Below, in pieces: positions 17,249 through 25,646 of a stretch of 64,000 nt of DNA (position 1 is its first letter; each line of letters begins with the position of its first letter). The DNA lies in NCBI RefSeq assembly GCF_021533195.1, contig NZ_JAJNKB010000001.1:744001-808000 (forward strand), read 5' to 3'. The translations under genes were made by a program, and so were the position numbers. The stretch is from Portibacter marinus. Lineage in GTDB: Bacteria > Bacteroidota > Bacteroidia > Chitinophagales > Saprospiraceae. A model generated the notes under the pieces. It was not told the origin of the DNA. It was given only the letters and a program-made list of their open reading frames with translations, and ran no database searches.

Positions 17249-17296
17249 AGACAAGTAGTTACAATTCATTGATCGCTATAAATCAGTCACTTGTCT
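17249..17296 (+). terminator. Possible long-loop hairpin after the sigma operon
   Basis: AGACAAGT (17249-17256) pairs with ACTTGTCT (17289-17296) across a 32-base loop, just after the last gene of the operon. A proper T-run is missing, so the call is weak. Confidence 0.25.
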
Positions 17297-17449
17297 AATT
17301 TGATGCCAATTCTTTACAATTTTTTATAGATTGTTAAAGAAATTTTAAATAATCTGCAACTTTTAGAAAAAATCTGAGTCCTATAGAAAGAGACCATAAC
17401 GAAAACTAAGGCGTAAGCCGAAATCCAAAAATTATAAACTTCTATTCAT

Positions 17450-19903
17450 ATGAGAAAGGGTACTTCAATCCTACTGACTATTTTTTGCTTCATTTTCAGC
17501 CTTGAGGCTCAGCAAAAACATCATCGGATTGTGAATTGTCATCGAATCGATTCTAAGATCGAGGTGGATGGCAGGTTGGATGAAGAAGCCTGGTCCTCTG
17601 CACTTCCAATATCGGATTTCACTACCTGGCAGCCATCCCAAGGATTACCCGCTGAAAACAAGGCTGATGTTAGAATGATGTATGACGATAATTCCATTTA
17701 CATCGGCGCGCATTTGATCGAGCAATCTAGAGAAAAGGTTAGTGTCCAACTCACTCAGAGGGATCGAGTGGGAAATAGCGATTGGTTTGGAGTCATCATC
17801 GATACCTATGGTAATGCACAGAGTGCATTTGAATTTATCGTAGGTTCTTCAGGTGTGCAATTCGATGCCATACTTGGGGATAACGGTGAAGACACCAATT
17901 GGGATGCCGTGTGGTTTTCTGCTGTAAATATTACCAATGAAGGGTGGTTTGCTGAAATTCGCATACCCTACTCTGCACTTCGTTTTGCAAAGGCAGATGT
18001 CCAAAAATGGAATCTTAACTTTATCAGGAGGGTCAACAGAACCCAGGAGAAATCATCATGGTACCCGATCGATCAAAACCAGGGCGTATGGTTGGCACAG
18101 ATGGGACAAACTGAAGGCTTGACCAACATTAAACCTCCTTTAAGGATATCTATTTCTCCTTACATCAGTGCTTACGCGCAACATCAATCCACTGCCAACA
18201 ATCTAAGCACAAGTACTGGTTATTCATATAATGGTGGTATGGATCTGAAATATGGTATCAATGACGCGTTCACATTGGACATGACACTTATTCCTGATTT
18301 TGGACAGGTACAGTCCGACGACCAGATTTTGAATCTCACTCCATTTGAGGTACGATTTGATGAACGTCGACAATTTTTTACAGAAGGAGTAGAGTTATTC
18401 AGTAAGGGCAATCTTTTCTATAGTCGTCGGGTAGGAGGTGCACCCATTGGCATGAATGCCATTTACAATCAAATAGGATCTTCGGAAGAAGTGCTGGTCA
18501 ATCCTCAGAATTCTAAATTAATCAATGCCTCGAAAATCTCAGGACGAACGGACGGAGGGTTAGGAATCGGAGTTTTTAACGGACTTTCTAACTCCTCTCA
18601 CGCTATTGTGGTAAACACAGAAAACAACACAGAACGGAAGATCCGTACCTCTCCGGTGACCAATTACAATGTTTTTGTACTGGATCAAAATTTGAAAAAC
18701 AACTCCACCATTTCCCTAGTCAATACCAATGTTACACGCTTCGGAGACAGCTTTTACGATGCGAATGTGACTGGTACGCAGTTCAATTTCAAAAACAAGG
18801 AACAATCCTGGAGTTTTTCGGGGGAAGGCGCAGTTTCTCAGAAATATTATGCTGAAAGCGATAATGAGTATGGGTTATCTTATGAAGGAGGGGTACGAAA
18901 GATCAGTGGTAAATTTACTTATGGAGCATACTATGAGCAAACAGGTAAGAACTTCGACCCCAATGATCTGGGGTTTCAAAGATTTGGGAACATCAGAGAG
19001 GTGGGAATTCATGCGGTTTATAGCGAAGTCGATAGCTTTGCCTTTTTCAATAGAGGAAATTTCTGGGTTAACGCGAATTACAGTCGCATCATAGATCCTA
19101 ATGAATACTCAGAATTACATTTAAATACAGGCTTCTGGATGAGGGCCAATAATTTTATGGAATATAACCTATGGTCTAACCACGAGCCCAAGACCAAAAA
19201 CTGGTTTGAACCGAGAATCTGGGGTAGGCATTTCCTGGAATCCTCATGGAGCAACGTCGGAATTTTCGTTGGAAGTGATACCAGAAAGCGTCTTCGCCTC
19301 AGGGGTGTCATTACCTACATGGACTATCATGAACATAATAGAGATGGTTTCTTTGTTTTCGTAAATCCGGAATGGCAAGTCAGTGATAAGTTTGCTTTTG
19401 AAATAGAAACGGAATATGATTTTTCCAAAAGAGATCCACGTTTTGTCGACATCATTAATGGAGATGAAGTAATTTTCGGACGAAGAAATAGAACTACCGT
19501 TGTCAATAGTATCAATGCAGCGTACACTTTTACGGACTTGATGAGCATTGATTTCAGACTAAGACATTACTGGTCTAAGGTGCATTACGACGGATTTAAT
19601 TTATTGATGGAGGACGGCACTCTGGGAGATACTGACTATGATCAATTCAACGATTTTAGTTTTGGTCTGATCAACGTGGATTTAAACTTTAGATGGCGTT
19701 TCGCGCCAGGAAGTGACATGATCATCAATTGGAAAAATAATATTGCAGGAAGAGTGGATGATCGGGCTTTTGATTATTCAGAACGATCCTACTTTGATGA
19801 TCTCGGCAGCTTAAGCAGTTTCCCCGAAAACAATAGCGTGTCAGTCAGGCTGGTTTACTATTTGGATTATCAGCAATTTACCAGTTTTAGAAATAGGTTG
19901 TAA
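17450..19903 (+). CDS. CBM9-like / DUF5916 outer-membrane protein
   Basis: 817 residues with a signal peptide ending LEAQ. Residues about 30-220 form a carbohydrate-binding family 9-like domain (KIEVDGRLDEEAWSSA, MYDDNSIYIGAHLIE, WFAEIRIPYSALRF, RTQEKSSWYPI). The rest is DUF5916, with an antiparallel barrel-like pattern and family signatures TLDMTLIPDFGQVQSDDQ, DERRQFFTEGVELFS and FYSRRVGG. DUF5916 proteins are widespread Bacteroidota outer-membrane proteins, probably barrels, of unknown cargo. The N-terminal domain suggests glycan binding at the cell surface. A 208-bp gap separates it from the sigma operon. Confidence 0.85.
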   Translation: MRKGTSILLTIFCFIFSLEAQQKHHRIVNCHRIDSKIEVDGRLDEEAWSSALPISDFTTWQPSQGLPAENKADVRMMYDDNSIYIGAHLIEQSREKVSVQLTQRDRVGNSDWFGVIIDTYGNAQSAFEFIVGSSGVQFDAILGDNGEDTNWDAVWFSAVNITNEGWFAEIRIPYSALRFAKADVQKWNLNFIRRVNRTQEKSSWYPIDQNQGVWLAQMGQTEGLTNIKPPLRISISPYISAYAQHQSTANNLSTSTGYSYNGGMDLKYGINDAFTLDMTLIPDFGQVQSDDQILNLTPFEVRFDERRQFFTEGVELFSKGNLFYSRRVGGAPIGMNAIYNQIGSSEEVLVNPQNSKLINASKISGRTDGGLGIGVFNGLSNSSHAIVVNTENNTERKIRTSPVTNYNVFVLDQNLKNNSTISLVNTNVTRFGDSFYDANVTGTQFNFKNKEQSWSFSGEGAVSQKYYAESDNEYGLSYEGGVRKISGKFTYGAYYEQTGKNFDPNDLGFQRFGNIREVGIHAVYSEVDSFAFFNRGNFWVNANYSRIIDPNEYSELHLNTGFWMRANNFMEYNLWSNHEPKTKNWFEPRIWGRHFLESSWSNVGIFVGSDTRKRLRLRGVITYMDYHEHNRDGFFVFVNPEWQVSDKFAFEIETEYDFSKRDPRFVDIINGDEVIFGRRNRTTVVNSINAAYTFTDLMSIDFRLRHYWSKVHYDGFNLLMEDGTLGDTDYDQFNDFSFGLINVDLNFRWRFAPGSDMIINWKNNIAGRVDDRAFDYSERSYFDDLGSLSSFPENNSVSVRLVYYLDYQQFTSFRNRL

Positions 19904-19928
19904 ACATAATTTATTATAAATTGGAGCT

Positions 19929-20582
19929 ATGAAGTGGTTAGGATTCATAGCTCTTTTTTTATGTCAATGTTGGCTGTATGGCCAGGATCATGCATTGTTG
20001 TACAGCCAGGATTTTACGCAATCTGATTTGTCTGACTTTTATTTCACGGATTCCTCGGCCTGGAAGTGGTCTGATGGTTCTTTGGAATTGTTTGGGAAAA
20101 GTGATTACCAACCACCTTTCAGATCACCACACAATATCGCCATTCTTAAGGATATTGTAGTCAGCGACTTTGTTCTTGAAGTGGATTTAAAGCAAACCGG
20201 TCGGGAATATGGTCACAGAGACATGTGCCTTTTTTTCAACATTAATGATCCGGCTAATTTCTATTATGTTCATATCGCTTCAGTGGCAGATGATCATGCG
20301 CATAATATCTTTTTGGTGAATAATGAAGCCAGACGTAAAATTGGTACGGAAACGACCGAAGGCGCGAATTGGGGAAATCAATGGAACAAAGTCAAAGTCA
20401 TTCGTGATGCCAGTGAGGGGACGATAAAAATATACTTTAATGACATGGATAAGCCCATCATGAAGGCTTCAGATTTACACTTTTCAGCAGGTCACATCGG
20501 TTTCGGCTCTTTTGACGATACAGGAATGATTGATAACATCAAATTGTGGGGGAAGAAAGCACAGATGAAGCGGTTTTTTTGA
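19929..20582 (+). CDS. Secreted LamG/DUF1080-like jelly-roll protein
   Basis: 217 residues with a signal peptide ending LYGQ. The body is a concanavalin-like jelly roll: LLYSQDF at the start, VLEVDLKQ, CLFFNINDPANFYYVHIA, WNKVKVIRD, IKIYFNDMDKPIM, HIGFGSFDDTGMIDNIKLWG. This is the pattern of LamG or 3-keto-disaccharide hydrolase (DUF1080) domains, but I cannot see a catalytic set. It begins 25 bp after the DUF5916 gene, so probably same transcript; a surface glycan-binding partner is possible. Confidence 0.65.
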   Translation: MKWLGFIALFLCQCWLYGQDHALLYSQDFTQSDLSDFYFTDSSAWKWSDGSLELFGKSDYQPPFRSPHNIAILKDIVVSDFVLEVDLKQTGREYGHRDMCLFFNINDPANFYYVHIASVADDHAHNIFLVNNEARRKIGTETTEGANWGNQWNKVKVIRDASEGTIKIYFNDMDKPIMKASDLHFSAGHIGFGSFDDTGMIDNIKLWGKKAQMKRFF

Positions 20583-20646
20583 TGTACTGCATTCTTCAAG
20601 CTACAACACCTAAATGTAAAATATCGCTCAACGAATAGTTGAATGG

Positions 20647-20654
20647 TATTTTTG
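20647..20654 (+). promoter_or_regulatory. Possible -7 box for the antiporter gene
   Basis: TATTTTTG fits TAnnTTTG and lies 120 bases before the preferred start of the antiporter. AT-rich sequence makes chance matches likely. Confidence 0.3.
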
Positions 20655-20774
20655 TACAGGTTTGAAGACGTGTGGTAACTTTCTCCTAAGAATTCTACGA
20701 GCTACTGCGACTCAAATTAAATCTCTGTGAACCGAATGGTCTTTCCAAAGGTTCCATCTACAGACCTTCAATCT

Positions 20775-22028
20775 ATGAGCCTTCACTTAATCTTGATTTT
20801 CACTGCAGGTATTACTGCTTTATTAATCTTTCTACTTCCTCATCTGCTCAAAAACAGATTGTTATCTCCTCCTATGATTTTCGTGGGTATTGGATTTCTA
20901 CTCTTCAGTTTGCCTGTCGATCTGCCTTTCATCAATCCTGAAAGCGATGACCTTGATCGAAAAATTGTGGAGTATCTGACTGAATTTATCGTCATACTCA
21001 GCCTGGCTGCCATTGGCCTTAAAATCGATAGAAAACCCAGCTTTAAGAACTGGGCATCAGGATGGGCACTCGTGGGCATTGCCATGCCAATCACCATTAT
21101 CTTATTAGGCCTTGCCGGACACTATGTGCTGGGGCTTTCTCTTGCCGCCTCAATTTTGCTAGGTGCAGGACTTTCGCCTACAGATCCGGTCTTAGCCAGT
21201 AATGTGCAAGTAGATCCTCCAAATTCCGGTGAAGGACATCCCGTCAAATTCGCTTTAACAGTGGAAGCTGGTCTCAATGATGCACTGGCTTTCCCCTTTA
21301 TTTTCCTCGCGCTCGTTCTGGAAGAACAGGGCCTTAGCTGGTTAACTGTTGGAAAATGGTTCAGTTTTCATTTTATATACAAGATCCTTATCGGAATTCT
21401 CGTGGGATTTGTAGTCGGGAAAATTATCGCTAAATACTTTTTTAGTTTTATCGAAAACATCGATGATAAAAGGAAGAAAGAAATCAGTGAAGGTACATTT
21501 TTAGTGGCTGCTACGCTTCTAACCTACGGATTTGCCGAATTTTTTCAAGGTTACGGATTTCTGGCTGTTTTTGTTGCTGCCACCACTGGAAGACAAATTG
21601 ACAAAGAACATCCCGCACACAAAAGAACTTATCAGTCTGTCGATCAGGTAGAGCAGGCACTTATTGGCATATTTTTAGTTGCTTTCGGAGGAATCCTTGC
21701 GACCAATGGACTGACTGGATTGTCACTAGGTCACATACTGGTCGGTTGTTTACTGGTCTTCATTATCAGACCCTTGTCTGGAATGCTCAGCTTACTTTCC
21801 TTTAAGGCTCCTTTTCGGGAAAAGGCATTGGTCAGCTTCTTTGGAATCAGGGGAATTGGTACCATTTACTACCTGGCATTTGCGACCAATGAGTTTGAAA
21901 ACTTTGGCTTCATCGAAGATATATGGTTGGTTGCCAACTTTACCATCATTCTATCTATATTTGTGCACGGACTCGCCGACGCCTTCTTATTGACCTCCAT
22001 TGAAAAGAAATCTACGACAACACCTTAA
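20775..22028 (+). CDS. Na+(K+)/H+ antiporter, CPA1 (NhaP) family
   Basis: About 417 residues from the preferred ATG at 20775; an in-frame GTG at 20727 would add 16 hydrophilic residues. Twelve or so membrane segments. CPA1 signatures: VILSLAAIGLKID, LLGAGLSPTDPVLASNVQ, EAGLNDALAFPFIFLAL (the ND pair of the ion-binding site) and the late FFGIRGIGTIYYL with the conserved Arg. It exchanges cytosolic Na+ for protons to control pH and salt. Its 3' end overlaps the 3' end of proB by 17 bp in convergent orientation. Confidence 0.9.
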   Translation: MSLHLILIFTAGITALLIFLLPHLLKNRLLSPPMIFVGIGFLLFSLPVDLPFINPESDDLDRKIVEYLTEFIVILSLAAIGLKIDRKPSFKNWASGWALVGIAMPITIILLGLAGHYVLGLSLAASILLGAGLSPTDPVLASNVQVDPPNSGEGHPVKFALTVEAGLNDALAFPFIFLALVLEEQGLSWLTVGKWFSFHFIYKILIGILVGFVVGKIIAKYFFSFIENIDDKRKKEISEGTFLVAATLLTYGFAEFFQGYGFLAVFVAATTGRQIDKEHPAHKRTYQSVDQVEQALIGIFLVAFGGILATNGLTGLSLGHILVGCLLVFIIRPLSGMLSLLSFKAPFREKALVSFFGIRGIGTIYYLAFATNEFENFGFIEDIWLVANFTIILSIFVHGLADAFLLTSIEKKSTTTP

Positions 22029-22773
22029 TTTTCGAAATCTTTGACTCGTTGTTAAATGCCTTATCGATAAAACCTTCAAGGTGTCCATTGACCAACCAGG
22101 TCTCCACTCCTGCTTTCTGGGCAATTTTAGCAGCCTCAATTTTACTGGCCATGCCCCCACTGCCTTGAGCAGATTTGTCCTTAGAAATGAAAAGTGTAAT
22201 CTCATCCAGATCTTCTATTACCTCTATGGTAGTGCCATGGTTATCCTTGAAATCCTTGTAAACGCCATCCGTATTCGTAGCGATAATCAGCAAGTCTACT
22301 CCCAATAAAGCAGCCGTTTTTCCTGCCAACATATCATTATCTCCAAACTTAATTTCATCAGTAGCTACGGTATCATTTTCGTTGATGATGGGAATATAGT
22401 CATTGGCCAGCAACACATCCACTGTCCGTTTGATATTGATCCTGGCATCCGTATGTTCAAAATCCTGGTATGAAATCAAACATTGGGAACAATGCAACCC
22501 AATGTCACTAAATACCTCCATAAAAATTCTCATCAGGTGAGGCTGCCCTATGGATGCCAAAGCCTGCTTAACTTCTATAGACTGTTTCCCGGCTAACTGT
22601 ACGAATTGCTTTGCTACGGCAATTGCGCCTGAACTTACAATAATGAAGGAATATTCATCTTTGAGCAATCTAATCTGACGTGCTATCTCTTCTATCTTAC
22701 CCCGTGATATAAATTCAGTGTTTTTTGTCAATGTAGAGGTACCCAACTTCAAAATGACTTTCTTTCTATCCAT
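22012..22773 (-). CDS. proB: Glutamate 5-kinase (short form, no PUA domain)
   Basis: First step of proline synthesis: phosphorylates L-glutamate to glutamyl 5-phosphate. 253 residues of amino acid kinase fold: VILKLGTSTLT (phosphate loop), IIVSSGAIAVAK, PIINENDTVATDEIKFGDNDMLAGKTA (split here across adjoining strands), LIIATNTDGVY and SAQGSGGMASKIEAAKIA. The C-terminal PUA domain of E. coli ProB is absent, as in many shorter homologues. It lies 6 bp downstream of a TonB-dependent receptor; proA is not in the window. Confidence 0.92.
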   Translation of the reverse strand: MDRKKVILKLGTSTLTKNTEFISRGKIEEIARQIRLLKDEYSFIIVSSGAIAVAKQFVQLAGKQSIEVKQALASIGQPHLMRIFMEVFSDIGLHCSQCLISYQDFEHTDARINIKRTVDVLLANDYIPIINENDTVATDEIKFGDNDMLAGKTAALLGVDLLIIATNTDGVYKDFKDNHGTTIEVIEDLDEITLFISKDKSAQGSGGMASKIEAAKIAQKAGVETWLVNGHLEGFIDKAFNNESKISKIKVLS

Positions 22774-22779
22774 AAATTT

Positions 22780-24798
22780 TTAAAACTCAAATTTGACGCC
22801 AACCTGAACATTTCTGCCAGGCGCAGCTTCGTAGTATCTTGCACCAAAAGCATTGATCCTTATATTGTCATAATACGCCGCTCCAAAAATGTTGTTCAGG
22901 GTGATGAAAGGTACCATCCTACCCCACTTCTTACTTACTTTCAAAGCGCCAAATGAGGCAGCCGGAACACTTACTTCATTTTCATTATCGGCAAAAATCG
23001 CAGACTGATAAATATGTTGAAAGTAAAAGTCCCATCCATTATAATGATAAGCCCATAAAAAGCCCAACTGATGTTTAGGAATACCTGGCAAAGTGTTCCC
23101 ATTGAGTTGCTCAAATTCTGTAAACCGAAAATCCGAATAGGTGTATGAAATCTCTGCGGTCATTTCTTGAATGGGCTTAGCAGACAATTGCAATTCGATT
23201 CCCTGTCTTTCTGTCTTTCCCGCATTTCTATAGAATGTACGACCAGTAAAATCCTGAAGTTCGTAGGGCAACAATTCATCTCTGGATTGTATATTAAATA
23301 AAGTAAGGTCTATGGTCAACTTTTGTCTCCATTTCGCTCTATATCCTACTTCATATGTATAGGACTGTTGAGGATTCAGGTCAATATTAAAACCTCCCAA
23401 GTTATCAGGCCTGGCACTCAATTCATTGAGCGTAGGTGTCTCAAAACCATAGCTGAATCCAAGCCTGATGACCTGATCATCAGCGATTCGATAGCTCGCA
23501 TTTAGTGTTGGACTTACACTGGGCAAAGCTATCTCACCATCCTGAATGCCATCCTCCTCAAATCGATCTATCACCTTGATGAAGTTTCGATCATATCGAA
23601 GACCAAGTAGTACATCCAGCAGATTCAGACTGCTTTTCCAAACCAGATAAGCAGATTGATTTTGAAAAATCTCTTTCTGCGCAAGTGAGCGATCTCCGGC
23701 TTGTCCCTCAAGATTATCATATCGTTGTCGAAAGTCATCCTGGAATAAAACATCGATCCCTCCTACCAATTCATTTCTCCAAAGGTCACTTGACCATTTT
23801 TTACTATATGAAGTTATGACGCCACCGTAATTTCGAAACAGATCTACCTGTCCTCCGGATGTAAATGGCAGTTTATTGCTAAAATCCCTGACGGTATAGA
23901 ATGCGGTAACGTTTAGTTTTCTATTCCCTTGAAAGGGAGCCGTATACTTCACACCTGAAGTTAATTGACGCACTTCTTCTCCTGCTTGATAAAGAATATT
24001 TTGGGGTCTGGCTGCTTTTCTATTTTCCATGGCCATTTCTAGGTTTACCCCTCCCGGATCTAAACCTTCCGGACTGACCAGCCCGTTCAGCATCCACACG
24101 AGTTCACTTCCGTTCTTCCACCTTTTCTTAAACCGACCATTGTAAATAAAACTATTTCCACTTGACCATTCTCTGAAGCCATCTGTTTGCTGATAGGAAA
24201 ATTGATGACTCCATTCCTTTTCTCCGAATCGATGATTAAATTCGGCATTGGCCTGCCAAGATCGAAATGAACCATAAGTGATTGACGCCCAACTATCTCG
24301 TGCTTTATCCGAAAAAGTATTGATATTAATTACTCCACCTGAAGCATTGCCCCACACTGCAGAGGCAGTGCCATTGAGTACTTCGATATCCTTGAGACTG
24401 CCTAGAAAAACGTTGTCCACCTGCCCTTGACCATCAGGTGTGGAAAGTGGGATCCCATCCATCATTAAGCGGACTCCACGTATGCCAAACGCGGATCTGG
24501 CGCCAAAACCTCGGATGCTAATTCTTAAATCTTGCGCTGTATTAAATTGGTTGGTGATGAAGACACCCGGCGTTGATCCTAAAATACCTTTCAACGACTG
24601 ACTTTGAAGCGAAAACATCTGTGCTGGAGAGATCTTGTGTAATGTAAGCGGTGTTTTCAGTAAGCTGGTATTGATCCTGGTAGCAGTGATTACAATGTCA
24701 TCAATATCATTCACCATTAGAGTGTCCTGCGCCGCAACCACACATTGACCTAGAAACAATAGAAAAAATGTCCAAATCTTGACCATACTAAATCTCAT
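22780..24798 (-). CDS. TonB-dependent outer-membrane receptor
   Basis: 672 residues from Met at 24798 (MRFSMVK then hydrophobic signal ending VVAAQ); a longer frame starts at 24867 but adds a non-signal-like extension, and Met at 24786 is also possible. Plug domain: VITATRI, LKGILGSTPGVFI, LRISIRGFGARSAFGIRGVR, MDGIPLSTPDGQG, VWGNASGGVININT. The rest is a 22-strand-type barrel with the C-terminal FGARYYEAAPGRNVQVGVKFEF. The single-protein type without SusD suggests uptake of iron chelates, cobalamin or similar rather than glycans; substrate not determinable. It is followed within 6 bp by proB. Confidence 0.9.
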   Translation of the reverse strand: MRFSMVKIWTFFLLFLGQCVVAAQDTLMVNDIDDIVITATRINTSLLKTPLTLHKISPAQMFSLQSQSLKGILGSTPGVFITNQFNTAQDLRISIRGFGARSAFGIRGVRLMMDGIPLSTPDGQGQVDNVFLGSLKDIEVLNGTASAVWGNASGGVININTFSDKARDSWASITYGSFRSWQANAEFNHRFGEKEWSHQFSYQQTDGFREWSSGNSFIYNGRFKKRWKNGSELVWMLNGLVSPEGLDPGGVNLEMAMENRKAARPQNILYQAGEEVRQLTSGVKYTAPFQGNRKLNVTAFYTVRDFSNKLPFTSGGQVDLFRNYGGVITSYSKKWSSDLWRNELVGGIDVLFQDDFRQRYDNLEGQAGDRSLAQKEIFQNQSAYLVWKSSLNLLDVLLGLRYDRNFIKVIDRFEEDGIQDGEIALPSVSPTLNASYRIADDQVIRLGFSYGFETPTLNELSARPDNLGGFNIDLNPQQSYTYEVGYRAKWRQKLTIDLTLFNIQSRDELLPYELQDFTGRTFYRNAGKTERQGIELQLSAKPIQEMTAEISYTYSDFRFTEFEQLNGNTLPGIPKHQLGFLWAYHYNGWDFYFQHIYQSAIFADNENEVSVPAASFGALKVSKKWGRMVPFITLNNIFGAAYYDNIRINAFGARYYEAAPGRNVQVGVKFEF

Positions 24799-24935
24799 AA
24801 GGCCAGCAAGATAATCATCTTCTAAGGAAGAACTACCGCAAGCACAATACAACAGTAAATAAAACATATAGCTTAGAAAAGGAAACGACAGTATAATTCC
24901 AGGATTAGAGTAGAACTGTCTTCATACAAAATGCT

Positions 24936-24943
24936 TACTTTTG
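24936..24943 (+). promoter_or_regulatory. -7 box close to the DinB-fold gene start
   Basis: TACTTTTG fits TAnnTTTG. Transcription from it would begin near 24950, which excludes the upstream ATG at 24931 and suggests an extremely short or missing leader before the ATG at 24949. Confidence 0.35.
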
Positions 24944-24948
24944 TCAGC

Positions 24949-25413
24949 ATGAGGGATATCCATTCAGATTTGCAAATATTAAAGGTAACCCGTCAGAATA
25001 CCATTAATCTGATCAAGGCACATCATTTAGACCAGCTCAATGAAATTCCGTCGGGCTTTTCCAATAATTTGATATGGAACTTTGGGCATGTGATCGTCAC
25101 CATGCAATTATTGGTTTATGGCCTTAGCGGTATCAAAATGTATACAGATAAGGAACTGGTAAAATCCTATAGAAAAGGGACCAAACCAACAAGGAAGGTT
25201 CATCAAAATGAAGTAGATGAGCTTATACACTTAGCTCTATCCACGGTTAGTGACCTAGAAAAAGATTACAAAGAGGAACTATTTCAAGAATTTAAAATAT
25301 ATACCACCTCCTACAATATCACGCTCACCAATGTTGTAGAAGCCATTAAATTCAACAATGTACACGAAGCCATGCACTTTGGAACCTGCCTTGCCATTAA
25401 AAAATTCATATAA
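24949..25413 (+). CDS. DinB-fold metal-binding protein
   Basis: 154 residues from the ATG at 24949 (six codons after an upstream ATG at 24931). Four-helix DinB_2 fold. Sequence features: LNEIPSGFSNNLIWNFGHVIVT, read as two family motifs around the first metal His, and the C-terminal NNVHEAMHFGTCLAI giving two more His in HExxH-like spacing. This three-His set is the usual DinB/YfiT metal site. Relatives are small-thiol-dependent transferases in Gram-positives; in Bacteroidota most have no known reaction. Likely cytosolic, monocistronic, with a hairpin about 97 bp downstream. Confidence 0.8.
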   Translation: MRDIHSDLQILKVTRQNTINLIKAHHLDQLNEIPSGFSNNLIWNFGHVIVTMQLLVYGLSGIKMYTDKELVKSYRKGTKPTRKVHQNEVDELIHLALSTVSDLEKDYKEELFQEFKIYTTSYNITLTNVVEAIKFNNVHEAMHFGTCLAIKKFI

Positions 25414-25509
25414 GCCTTAAATTGGTAATAATCCCGTAAAAGTCAAACTCTTCTCCCTCGCGACTTTTCGTCAAGAGAATATAAAAGACATCCACTATAT
25501 TAATAAAAT

Positions 25510-25534
25510 TGTTGGTGCAGAAAACCAACATTTT
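25510..25534 (+). terminator. Probable terminator after the DinB-fold gene
   Basis: TGTTGGT (25510-25516) pairs with ACCAACA (25524-25530) around a 7-base loop and is followed by TTTT. It lies between the DinB-fold gene and the CHRD giant gene. Confidence 0.5.
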
Positions 25535-25646
25535 ACCCGTCCACGTACTTATTAGTAGGAATTATATTAACAAAGATTAATTCTTCTAATTTTTTTTAAC
25601 AACAAGCGTGTTCATCATTCACACGTCATCAAAAACAATCTATTTT

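Noticed and set aside
24868-24930. Riboswitch upstream of the TonB receptor
   Set aside because: The leader is too short and shows no cobalamin- or other known aptamer features.
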